From the NCBI GenBank assembly GCA_002361095.1, contig DERU01000217.1:3866-22535 (forward strand): a DNA stretch of 18,670 bases. Reading direction: 5' to 3'. This DNA comes from Lachnospiraceae bacterium UBA3332 (GTDB lineage: Bacteria; Bacillota; Clostridia; Lachnospirales; Lachnospiraceae). This document shows positions 1 through 6,784 of the stretch, piece after piece (the first letter of the stretch is position 1; each line of letters begins with the position of its first letter). The position numbers were made by a program, and so were the translations under genes. Under the pieces are notes generated by a model, which worked only from the letters and a program-made list of their open reading frames with translations, had not been told where the DNA came from and ran no database searches.

Positions 1-85
1 ACTGGCGGCGGAGCGGATCGGATAAAAATTCACCACGCATGGAAACCGAACGAAAACGCCGAAGGGAGGAAATCTATAGGGAATT

Positions 86-122
86 GGCGGCAGAGGGTAA
101 AAGTTCTGCCGCTATTGTTTTC
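86..122 (+). terminator. Possible terminator or attenuator upstream of the response regulator
   Basis: GCGGCAGA (87-94) pairs perfectly with TCTGCCGC (105-112) across a 10-nt loop and is followed by the T-rich run TATTGTTTTC. It could end an upstream transcript or attenuate the regulator operon. No promoter is visible between it and the regulator start at 168, so readthrough would be needed if transcription begins further left. Positions 1-85 show no recognisable gene end. Confidence 0.4.
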
Positions 123-167
123 TGGATGTTTTGATGAAATGTGTCACGCGGATGGGTGCAGCGGCTT

Positions 168-833
168 ATGAAAACCATTTTGATAATTGATGATGATATA
201 TATATTGGAAATATGCTTGAAGAAGTACTTTCAAAAGAGGGATACAGAGTTTCCCGTGTATATTCGGGAACGGAGGCATTACTGGCATTATCCGGTTTTA
301 GACCGGATCTTATTTTGCTTGATTTGATGTTGCCGGGGCTAAGCGGTGAAGATGTGCTCCCAAAGTTAAAGGGAATACCTGTCATTGTAGTAAGTGCAAA
401 AGCCGATATCGATAATAAAGTGGATTTGTTGCTCAGCGGTGCAGCGGATTATGTAACAAAGCCTTTCAGCACAAAAGAACTCTTAGCCAGAATTGCCGTG
501 CAGTTTCGCAATACGCCGACTATTCCTGTTGTTTCTGTGTTGGTTTTTGATGATATTACCCTGAATACGGATACTCGTGCCGTAACCATAAAGGATACAG
601 AAGTAAGGCTGACAAGGACGGAATATGCCATATTAAAGCTGCTTATGCAAAACCGGACCCAGGTTGTTACAAAATCGCTGTTGTTGGAACGGATTAGTGA
701 TGATACGCCGGATTGCACGGAAAGTTCACTTAAAATGCATATTAGCAATCTTCGTAAAAAACTCCGCGATATAAGTGGAAAAGATTATATTGAAGCTGTC
801 TGGGGCATCGGATTCAAAATGCGGATAGAATAA
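168..833 (+). CDS. OmpR/PhoB-family response regulator
   Basis: This is a two-component response regulator of 221 residues, a cytoplasmic DNA-binding protein. The receiver domain spans about 1-115: acidic pocket DDD at 8-10, phosphoacceptor Asp52 in LLDLMLPG, switch Ser76 and conserved Lys98 in TKPF. The C-terminal winged helix (about 125-221) has the OmpR-type pattern LTRTEYAILKLL and ends in WGIGFKM. I chose ATG 168 because the receiver begins immediately after it; GTG 141 would add nine residues unlike the family. No strong Shine-Dalgarno precedes 168. The ABC ATPase, permease and kinase genes follow, so it probably controls them in response to that kinase. A cluster of direct repeats just after the gene is the likely binding site. 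It is AT-rich like the rest of this module. Family is certain; the regulon is inferred. Confidence 0.93.
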   Translation: MKTILIIDDDIYIGNMLEEVLSKEGYRVSRVYSGTEALLALSGFRPDLILLDLMLPGLSGEDVLPKLKGIPVIVVSAKADIDNKVDLLLSGAADYVTKPFSTKELLARIAVQFRNTPTIPVVSVLVFDDITLNTDTRAVTIKDTEVRLTRTEYAILKLLMQNRTQVVTKSLLLERISDDTPDCTESSLKMHISNLRKKLRDISGKDYIEAVWGIGFKMRIE

Positions 834-835
834 AT

Positions 836-892
836 CTTTACCGTTTCTTTACGGTTTTCTTTACCGGTTTCTTTACCGGTACGCAGTAAAAT
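836..892 (+). promoter_or_regulatory. Direct-repeat operator and promoter for the ABC/kinase genes
   Basis: Four copies of CTTTACCGG or a close variant begin at 836, 847, 859 and 871, spaced 11, 12 and 12 nt, close to one helical turn. The last two are identical and can also fold as TACCGGT-TTCTTT-ACCGGTA (862-881). A -10-like TAAAAT lies at 887-892. No TTGACA box is present; the last repeats occupy the -35 position, as at promoters activated by OmpR-family regulators. The ATPase ribosome site (906-913) and ATG (923) lie directly downstream. Regulator binding is inference. Confidence 0.55.
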
Positions 893-922
893 GCCGTCAT
901 CACATAAAGGAGGTTCCTTTTT

Positions 923-1837
923 ATGGAATATGTTCTCAAAACCAGCGCTTTGGGCAAAAACTATAAAGGCTTCAAAGCGTTAAACGGACTATCTATGAAC
1001 ATTCCCAAAGGAGCGATATATGGCTTTGTTGGGAAAAACGGTGCCGGCAAAACTACGCTCATCCGCCTGATCTGCGGTTTACAAGAGCCGACATCCGGCG
1101 GATATACGTTGTACGGAAGGGAAAATACAGACAGGGATATTGTAAAATCCCGAAGAAGAATGGGCGCTGTTGTAGAAAATCCGTCCGTTTATTTTGATAT
1201 GACGGCGGTGGATAATCTAAAACAGCAGTACCGTATTTTGGGTCTTCCATCGTTTGACGGGCTTGCTGATATTTTGAAATTGGTTGGACTCGACAATACA
1301 GGAAAAAAGAAGGCGAAAAACTTTTCTCTCGGTATGCGTCAAAGGTTAGGTATTGCAATAGCCCTTGTAGGCGCACCGGATTTTCTGGTTTTGGACGAGC
1401 CTGTAAATGGTCTTGACCCACAAGGCATTATTGAGATTCGGGAACTGATATTAAAACTCAATCGTGAACAGCAGATTACGGTTTTGATTTCAAGCCATAT
1501 TCTTGATGAATTGTCTAAATTGACAACCCATTATGGATTTATTGATAATGGACATATTGTTAAGGAAATGAGCGCAGCCGAATTGGAGGCCGTTTGCAAA
1601 AAGTGTGTCCGTGTGGAAGTCAGCAATACAAAAGCCCTTTCCCGCGTGCTTGACGGAATGGAAATTGATTATAAAATAGTCACAAGTAAAACCGCCGATG
1701 TGTATGCGAGAGTCAATATATCTCAGTTGACTGCGGCATTGGCCAAAGAAAATTGTGAAGTGATTTCAATGCAAGAGCGTGAGGAAAGTCTGGAAAGCTA
1801 CTATGTCAGCCTTGTGGGAGGTGGAAAAAATGCGTAA
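923..1837 (+). CDS. ABC transporter ATP-binding protein, LanF/BcrA type
   Basis: This 304-residue cytoplasmic ATPase powers the permease encoded next to it. Visible motifs are Walker A GKNGAGKT (37-44), signature SLGMRQR (about 135-141), Walker B FLVLDEP (154-160) with the D-loop GLDP, and the switch His192 in SSHILDE. The Q-loop position reads VVENP with Glu85 in place of Gln; this 'E-loop' is a known trait of lantibiotic-immunity and bacitracin-resistance ATPases. Residues from about 215 on form the accessory domain typical of that group. The start is firm: AAAGGAGG at 906-913, nine bases before ATG. Its last eight bases overlap the permease start, so the two are translationally coupled. 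With the adjacent two-component genes this suggests a peptide-antibiotic protection pump. The exact substrate cannot be read from the sequence. Confidence 0.92.
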   Translation: MEYVLKTSALGKNYKGFKALNGLSMNIPKGAIYGFVGKNGAGKTTLIRLICGLQEPTSGGYTLYGRENTDRDIVKSRRRMGAVVENPSVYFDMTAVDNLKQQYRILGLPSFDGLADILKLVGLDNTGKKKAKNFSLGMRQRLGIAIALVGAPDFLVLDEPVNGLDPQGIIEIRELILKLNREQQITVLISSHILDELSKLTTHYGFIDNGHIVKEMSAAELEAVCKKCVRVEVSNTKALSRVLDGMEIDYKIVTSKTADVYARVNISQLTAALAKENCEVISMQEREESLESYYVSLVGGGKNA

Positions 1838-2660
1838 ATTGTTATCTGCCAATTTTTCCCGTCTTTGGAAAGATAAAATCTTCTGGCTCTGTATGGGAAC
1901 TATGCTTGTTTATTCTGTTGTGTATATGCTGAACGGGTGCAGACAGGCAACCGTCGATTTGTCAGAATACAATTACAGCATTGATAAGTATTACTTTCAT
2001 TTCGCTGTGACCATCGGTGCGTTTTGCGCATTGTTCAGCAGTATGTTTTTGGGAACCGAATATAGCGACGGAACAATCCGGAATAAAATTGTTTCCGGTC
2101 ACACAAGAACAGGTATTTATATTGCCAATTTGGTTACCGTATTTGCCGCAACATTGCTGCTGATGTTGGTTTGGCTGATTGGGGCATTGGTTGCCGTTCC
2201 TGTTCTTGGCGTTTGGAAAACAAGTATCCCGAATCTGCTTGCATACCTGTTCATTGCAGTTATGTTTGAAGCTGCTTTTTCGGCAATATTTACATTTGTC
2301 TGTATGCAAAGCACAAACAAAGCCGCTACCGTTGTGATTTCCGTGTTATTGCTTTTTGGACTTCTGGCTTTTGCAAGTATGGCATATAATGCCCTTCATG
2401 AGCCGGAAATGACAAGCGGTGTTCAAATAACCGCAAGCGGAATGGAAATGTCCGAGCCGGCTCCTAATCCGCATTATATCAGAGGGGTTACACGGACAAT
2501 TTATGAATTTATCGTTGACTTTCTGCCTACGGGGCAGGGGTTGAAAATGTGGCAGTTGGAAATCAACAATCCCGTCCGTATGCTCTTATCGTCGGTTTTC
2601 ATTGCCGTTATGACAACATTGGGGGGAATATTTATTTTCAAAAGAAAAGATTTGAAGTAA
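1830..2660 (+). CDS. ABC-2 type permease of the antibiotic-protection transporter
   Basis: This is an integral membrane protein of 276 residues. Six hydrophobic segments are apparent: near 15-32, 50-70, 90-120, 128-150, 158-182 and at the C-terminus (SSVFIAVMTTLGGIFIF). A soluble loop of about 60 residues precedes the last segment. The protein ends in KRKDLK, consistent with a cytoplasmic tail. ATG 1830 is preferred over the upstream in-frame ATG 1779, because GGGAGGTGG (1816-1824) sits just before it and the upstream codons lie wholly inside the ATPase gene. It overlaps that gene by eight bases. LanFEG systems normally have two permeases; only one is present here, so it may act as a homodimer as in BcrAB-like pumps. 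The family is clear from topology and context; the substrate is not. Confidence 0.85.
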   Translation: MRKLLSANFSRLWKDKIFWLCMGTMLVYSVVYMLNGCRQATVDLSEYNYSIDKYYFHFAVTIGAFCALFSSMFLGTEYSDGTIRNKIVSGHTRTGIYIANLVTVFAATLLLMLVWLIGALVAVPVLGVWKTSIPNLLAYLFIAVMFEAAFSAIFTFVCMQSTNKAATVVISVLLLFGLLAFASMAYNALHEPEMTSGVQITASGMEMSEPAPNPHYIRGVTRTIYEFIVDFLPTGQGLKMWQLEINNPVRMLLSSVFIAVMTTLGGIFIFKRKDLK

Positions 2661-2670
2661 GGAGTTTGCT

Positions 2671-3567
2671 ATGGAAATATGGTTATGGGTTATGATCGGC
2701 ATTATGGCCTTGGCTATCATTGCTTTGCTTATAAAAATTTATTTTCTGCAAAGAGCCGCAAAGGAAATTGCAGATGCCTTTGCCGATAGGCTCATAACCG
2801 ATACCAATACGCTCATTGATCTTTCCTGCAATGACAGATATATGCGCAAATTGGCAAATACCATAAATATTGAACTGCGTAACCTTCGTGCGCAGCGACA
2901 TCGTTTTTGGCAGGGGGATAAAGAACTCAAAAATGCCGTTACAAATATATCCCATGATTTAAGGACGCCGTTGACGGCCATCTGCGGATATTTGGATTTG
3001 CTTGAACAAGAAGAAAAATCCGAAAAAGCTAAACGGTATATCGAAGTAATCAGAAACCGGTCGGAAATGTTAATGCAGTTGACAGAGGAACTGTTTCGTT
3101 ATTCGGTTATTATTTCCGGAGGCCATAATTCGGTCAAAGAGCCCGTAGCCATAAACAGGGTTTTAGAAGAAAGCGTAGCAGCTTTCTATACTGCTTTGAA
3201 CGAAAGGGGGATCAGGCCGAAGATACAAATACCTGAAAACGATGTTATCAGAACACTTGACGTTTCTTCGCTGGCACGTGTGTTTTCCAACCTTTTGAAC
3301 AATGCCATAAAATACAGTGACGGAGATTTAGACATTACGCTGTCTGAAACGGGCAGGATCATTTTTGCGAATACGGCATCCGGATTGAATGAGGTGCAGG
3401 TTGGCAGGTTATTCGACCGGTTTTATACGGTTGAAACCGCCAGAAAGTCAACAGGTTTAGGCTTAGCGATAGCCAGAACATTAGTTGAGCAAATGGATGG
3501 AACAATATCAGCCGGGTATTTTGAAAACAAGCTGCGTATTTGCATTTTTTTCCCTAATTGTAAATAG
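2671..3567 (+). CDS. Short membrane-anchored sensor histidine kinase
   Basis: This 298-residue kinase is the partner of the response regulator at the start of the module. One N-terminal transmembrane helix (about 4-26) is followed directly by cytoplasmic sequence, so there is no extracellular sensor domain. The phosphoacceptor is His95 in ISHDLRTPL. The ATPase domain shows the N-box NLLNNAIKYS, an F-box DRFYT and the G-box STGLGLAIA. The gene starts 10 bases after the permease stop, with AAGGAG (2659-2664) before ATG 2671. Lacking its own sensor region, it may read ligand through the adjacent transporter, as known for some peptide-antibiotic detoxification modules; that is inference. The order regulator, ATPase, permease, kinase is compact and apparently one functional unit. 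Confidence 0.92.
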   Translation: MEIWLWVMIGIMALAIIALLIKIYFLQRAAKEIADAFADRLITDTNTLIDLSCNDRYMRKLANTINIELRNLRAQRHRFWQGDKELKNAVTNISHDLRTPLTAICGYLDLLEQEEKSEKAKRYIEVIRNRSEMLMQLTEELFRYSVIISGGHNSVKEPVAINRVLEESVAAFYTALNERGIRPKIQIPENDVIRTLDVSSLARVFSNLLNNAIKYSDGDLDITLSETGRIIFANTASGLNEVQVGRLFDRFYTVETARKSTGLGLAIARTLVEQMDGTISAGYFENKLRICIFFPNCK

Positions 3568-3573
3568 GAAGCC

Positions 3574-3637
3574 AAAAACAGCAGGATCGTATGAATTTAC
3601 AGCAGAAGAATTCTATCTTTCCCGGGCTGTTTTTTTT
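3574..3637 (+). terminator. Possible terminator after the kinase gene
   Basis: AAAAACAGC (3574-3582) is the exact complement of GCTGTTTTT (3626-3634), and the second arm runs into eight T residues. The loop is long (43 nt), which weakens the case. It lies in the 139-bp gap between the kinase and the sugar cluster, where base composition also changes. No convincing promoter for the next gene was found here. Confidence 0.35.
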
Positions 3638-3706
3638 ATACTGAAAATACGAGGAAATGATGGCCAAAACGGATGGATATGCGGCCATGAAAAGGAGGAT
3701 TTAGCC

Positions 3707-4678
3707 ATGAAATTAGGAACGTTTACGGTGGTGCTGGGAGGCATGCCCCTGGAGGAGGCGTGCAGCTTTTTGGAGAAGAACGGCGTGCAGATGGTAGAGA
3801 TCGGCTGCGGCGGATTCCCGGGCAAGGCGCATTGCGACGCGGCAGAATTGCTTGCCGACGAAGGAAAGCAGAAAGTGTTTTTGGACACCATCCACAGACA
3901 CAATCTGGAGATCAGCGCACTGAGCAGCCATGGAAATATGGTACATCCGGATGCCGGGGTTGCCAAAAAGTTTGACGATGATCTGACCAACGCCATTTTG
4001 CTGGCGGAAAAGCTGGGCGTGCCGGTGGTCAATACATTTTCCGGCTGTCCCGGAGGAAGCCCGACGGACAAGACGCCCAACTGGGTGACCTGTCCCTGGC
4101 CGGATGATTTTTCCGAGATTTTGGAATACCAGTGGAACGAAGTGCTGATTCCGTATTGGAAAAAGAAATGTGCGTTTGCGGCACAGCACGGGATCCAGAA
4201 AATTGCGCTGGAACTGCATCCGGGATTTTGCGTGTACAATACCAGGACCCTGCTTAAGCTGCGTGAGGCGGTAGGCCCGCAGATCGGCGCAAACTTTGAT
4301 CCCAGCCATTTAATCTGGCAGGGCATGGATCCCTGCGTTTCCATCCGGGAGTTGGGCAAGGCGGGCGCACTGTTCCACTTCCATGCAAAAGATACCTATG
4401 TGGATCCGGTGAACACGGCGATGAACGGCGTATTGGATACCACCCATTACGGAAAGGAACTGGAACGCTCCTGGATTTTCCGTTCCGTGGGTTACGGACA
4501 CGGGGAAGAGTTCTGGAAGGCGATCATGTCGGAACTGCGTCTGGCGGGATATGATTATGCGATCAGCATTGAGCATGAAGACAGCCTGATGTCCGGGAAA
4601 GAAGGACTGTTAAAGGCAATCCAGTGCTTAAAGAACGTGCTGATTTTTGAAGAGCGCGGGGCGATGTACTGGGCCTGA
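3707..4678 (+). CDS. TIM-barrel sugar isomerase/epimerase-family enzyme (first of three)
   Basis: This is a 323-residue cytoplasmic enzyme of the xylose isomerase-like/AP endonuclease 2 TIM-barrel superfamily. The usual metal ligands are recognisable: Glu169 in ALELHPG, Asp198 in NFDPSHL, His224 in FHFHAKD and Glu289 in SIEHED. His201 and His226 may contact the sugar. An internal insertion around 110-135 (CPGGSP, TCPWPDD) lengthens it beyond the 250-290 residues common in the family. The start is set by AAAGGAGG (3691-3698) before ATG 3707; the open frame continues upstream to 3485 but without support. Gfo/Idh dehydrogenases follow, so a keto-sugar or keto-glycoside substrate is likely. Length and type resemble the large subunit of C-glycoside lyases (DgpC/DfgB family), but the small subunit is absent. 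The reaction is therefore open: epimerase, hydratase or lyase. Confidence 0.85.
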   Translation: MKLGTFTVVLGGMPLEEACSFLEKNGVQMVEIGCGGFPGKAHCDAAELLADEGKQKVFLDTIHRHNLEISALSSHGNMVHPDAGVAKKFDDDLTNAILLAEKLGVPVVNTFSGCPGGSPTDKTPNWVTCPWPDDFSEILEYQWNEVLIPYWKKKCAFAAQHGIQKIALELHPGFCVYNTRTLLKLREAVGPQIGANFDPSHLIWQGMDPCVSIRELGKAGALFHFHAKDTYVDPVNTAMNGVLDTTHYGKELERSWIFRSVGYGHGEEFWKAIMSELRLAGYDYAISIEHEDSLMSGKEGLLKAIQCLKNVLIFEERGAMYWA

Positions 4679-4714
4679 CAAAAAGGATGGAAAAAGGCGA
4701 TAGGAGAGAACGTG

Positions 4715-5764
4715 ATGAAGCATACATTAGCGATCGTGGGTTTTGGGGGTATGGCAGGCTGGCATTACGACCTGATTGAAGGGATTGAAGATCTGACGGT
4801 TGCCGGTATCTGGGATATCCGGGAGGAGAGAAGGGAATATGCGCGTTCCAGGCAGATTCATGTGTATGAAAGTCTGGAAGATCTGCTGGCGGATCCGGAA
4901 GTGGATTTGGTGCTGATTGCCACACCCAACGACGTACATAAAAGCATTGCCATACAGGCGATGGAAGCGGGAAAAAATGTAGTGTCGGAAAAGCCGGTTA
5001 CGTTATGCTCTGCGGATTTGCAGGAAATGACGGAGGCTTCCAGGCGGACCGGGAAGTTTTTGACGGTGCACCAGAACCGCCGCTGGGACGAGGATTTCCT
5101 CACCGTAAAAAAGGTGATGGAGGAAGGGAAACTGGGCGAGATTTTCCGTCTGGAATCCAGGGTTCACGGTTCCAGGGGGATTCCCGGGGACTGGCGGCAG
5201 GAGAAAGAACACGGCGGCGGAATGGTGCTGGATTGGGGCGTTCATCTTTTGGACCAGGCGCTTTTGTTCTTTCCGGGCGAAAAGCTTGCGACCGTGTACG
5301 CTACCCTGACCCATGTGACCAACCAGCTGGTGGACGACGGCTTCAGCGCGGATCTGGGCTTTGCAAACGGCGTGCATATGCTGGTGGAGGTGGGGACGAG
5401 CAACTTTATCAATCTGCCCCGCTGGTATGTGCTGGGAACGGACGGTACGGCGGTGATTGAGGACTGGGGAAAAGACGTCCGTATCGTGCGCGCGCTTGGC
5501 GTGGATGAGAAGGATGTGGTGCCTGTGCGGACGGCGGCCGGACTGACCAAGACCATGGCGCCCAGAAGGGACGACAGCATCCATACGGAAACGCAGCCGG
5601 AAGTGAAGAGCGACATCCGGGAATTTTACCAAAATGTGATGGCCGTGCTGGAAGGCCGGGAGGAGAGCCGGATCCGGCTGGATCAGGTAATGCGCGTCAT
5701 GCGGCTGATGGAAGCGGTTTTTGCGTCGGCCAAAGAGCACAAAGTCATAGAATTCGAGCGGTGA
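4715..5764 (+). CDS. Gfo/Idh/MocA-family sugar oxidoreductase (first)
   Basis: This is an NAD(P)-dependent dehydrogenase of 349 residues. The Rossmann fold starts with VGFGGMAGWH (8-17). The family's catalytic Lys is Lys93 in SEKP, and DWGVH (173-177) gives the Asp/His pair. The C-terminal half is the usual alpha/beta substrate domain. Members oxidise or reduce a secondary hydroxyl of sugars, inositols or glycosides. ATG 4715 fits TAGGAGAG (4701-4708) better than the GTG one codon upstream. It lies 36 bases after the first isomerase and is probably co-transcribed, so the two enzymes likely act in sequence. A second Gfo/Idh protein in this cluster has a different active-site environment, which suggests two separate redox steps or one forward and one reverse step. 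The substrate cannot be named. Confidence 0.9.
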   Translation: MKHTLAIVGFGGMAGWHYDLIEGIEDLTVAGIWDIREERREYARSRQIHVYESLEDLLADPEVDLVLIATPNDVHKSIAIQAMEAGKNVVSEKPVTLCSADLQEMTEASRRTGKFLTVHQNRRWDEDFLTVKKVMEEGKLGEIFRLESRVHGSRGIPGDWRQEKEHGGGMVLDWGVHLLDQALLFFPGEKLATVYATLTHVTNQLVDDGFSADLGFANGVHMLVEVGTSNFINLPRWYVLGTDGTAVIEDWGKDVRIVRALGVDEKDVVPVRTAAGLTKTMAPRRDDSIHTETQPEVKSDIREFYQNVMAVLEGREESRIRLDQVMRVMRLMEAVFASAKEHKVIEFER

Positions 5765-5768
5765 GCAG

Positions 5769-5830
5769 CGCGGACTGCGTGGGGATATACGCAATGTTGC
5801 GCGGGGCCGGGCGCTGGGGCGCAGACCGCG
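5769..5830 (+). other. GC-rich structured spacer between sugar genes
   Basis: CGCGGACTGCG (5769-5779) pairs with CGCAGACCGCG (5820-5830) except for one central A/A mismatch, enclosing 40 nt that contain a small GCAATGTTGC hairpin (5791-5800). The spacer between the genes is 103 bp, very GC-rich and without a T-run, so it does not look like a terminator. It could be an RNA stability or processing element within the operon. Confidence 0.35.
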
Positions 5831-5867
5831 GAAAGGCGCGGCGGCCGTGAACATAAAGGAGGCGGAT

Positions 5868-6626
5868 ATGGAGAGATTACCGATTGCGGCGCAGGTATAT
5901 TCCGTGCGCGAAGAGGCGGCGGCCGATTTTGAAGGGACGATGCGGCGGCTGGCACAAATGGGATATGAGGGTGTGGAACTGGCGGGACTGTATGGGATGA
6001 CGGCCGGACAGGTACGCGATGTTTTGGACAATTGCGGAATTTGCGCCGTCAGCGCCCATGTGCCTTATGAAGAATTTGAAAAGAACCTGGAACAAACCGT
6101 GGAGACCTACCGGCAGATCGGCTGTAAGTTCGTGGTGGTTCCCTACCTGGGCGGGGAACGCTGGTATGGCGGGGAGAGGTACAAAGAGACGCTTTCCCTT
6201 TTGGAACGGATTGCCGTAAAATGCCGGGAAGCAGGCATGCAGCTGCTTTACCATAACCATTCCCACGAATTTGCGCCAAACGGACAGGGAACCTATCAGC
6301 TGGACGCTTTTTATGCGGAACCGGAAAATGCGGCGCTGGAGACGGAACTGGATCTTTGCTGGGTGAAGGTTGGCGGCGCAGATCCGGTGGAATATCTGCA
6401 AAAATACAGTGGACGTTGTCCCTTGGTGCATGTGAAGGATTTTGTCAAAAAAGACCAGGTGGTTTTGGTTGCGGTAGGCGAAGGGGAACTGGGCGTGGAA
6501 GCCGTGGTGGAGCAGGCGGCAAAGAGCGGCGCACAGTGGCTGGTAGTGGAGCAGGACGACCATGCATACGGTACGCCGATGGAAAATATGGGGAAAAGTA
6601 TCACCTGTATCCGCAGGCTTTTTTGA
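5868..6626 (+). CDS. TIM-barrel sugar isomerase/epimerase-family enzyme (second)
   Basis: This 252-residue enzyme belongs to the subgroup of the xylose isomerase-like superfamily most often found beside Gfo/Idh dehydrogenases. The signature YHNHSHEF (128-135) supplies Glu134. Asp162 in ELDLCWV, His188 in LVHVKDF and Glu228 in VVEQDD complete a four-residue metal site. In this subgroup characterised enzymes, such as YcjR-like proteins and 3-keto-glycoside hydrolase/hydratase enzymes, act on keto-sugars. That is family knowledge, not proof here. The start is set by AAAGGAGG (5855-5862) five bases before ATG 5868; the upstream GTG 5847 would place the ribosome site inside the gene. It sits 103 bases after the first dehydrogenase. 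The metal site is complete, so it should be catalytically competent. Confidence 0.87.
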   Translation: MERLPIAAQVYSVREEAAADFEGTMRRLAQMGYEGVELAGLYGMTAGQVRDVLDNCGICAVSAHVPYEEFEKNLEQTVETYRQIGCKFVVVPYLGGERWYGGERYKETLSLLERIAVKCREAGMQLLYHNHSHEFAPNGQGTYQLDAFYAEPENAALETELDLCWVKVGGADPVEYLQKYSGRCPLVHVKDFVKKDQVVLVAVGEGELGVEAVVEQAAKSGAQWLVVEQDDHAYGTPMENMGKSITCIRRLF

Positions 6627-6653
6627 CGGTAAAAGTGAAGGACAGTGGGGCCG

Positions 6654-6714
6654 GGTTGAAGAAAACCATGTGCGACAGTTTTTCAACCGCGAATTTACGC
6701 CCGCTAAAGCGGGC
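6654..6714 (+). other. Two hairpins in the 158-bp spacer before the second dehydrogenase
   Basis: The first hairpin pairs GGTTGAAGAAAAC (6654-6666) with GTTTTTCAACC (6678-6688) with small bulges. The second is GCCCGC-TAAA-GCGGGC (6699-6714), a perfect 6-bp stem with a tetraloop. Neither is followed by a T-run, and the next gene starts at 6785 with GGAGG at 6773-6777. The spacer may hold a processing site or weak attenuator; no promoter was convincing. Confidence 0.35.
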
Positions 6715-6784
6715 AGAAAGGTTAAAATGCCCTGACAGACAGAATGACACAAGGCCGCAGGGCGGCAGGAATGGAGGAACCGAC

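Noticed and set aside
3485..3706. N-terminal extension of the first isomerase
   Set aside because: It overlaps the kinase gene end and a possible terminator; AAAGGAGG before ATG 3707 and the family N-terminus MKLGTF decide the start.
5003..6031. Minus-strand open frame of 342 codons across the first dehydrogenase and second isomerase
   Set aside because: It spans two real plus-strand genes and their spacer, with no ribosome site and low-complexity composition.
6356..6784. N-terminal extension of the second dehydrogenase
   Set aside because: The extension overlaps the previous gene in another frame and crosses the hairpin spacer; the Rossmann fold and ribosome site place the start at 6785.
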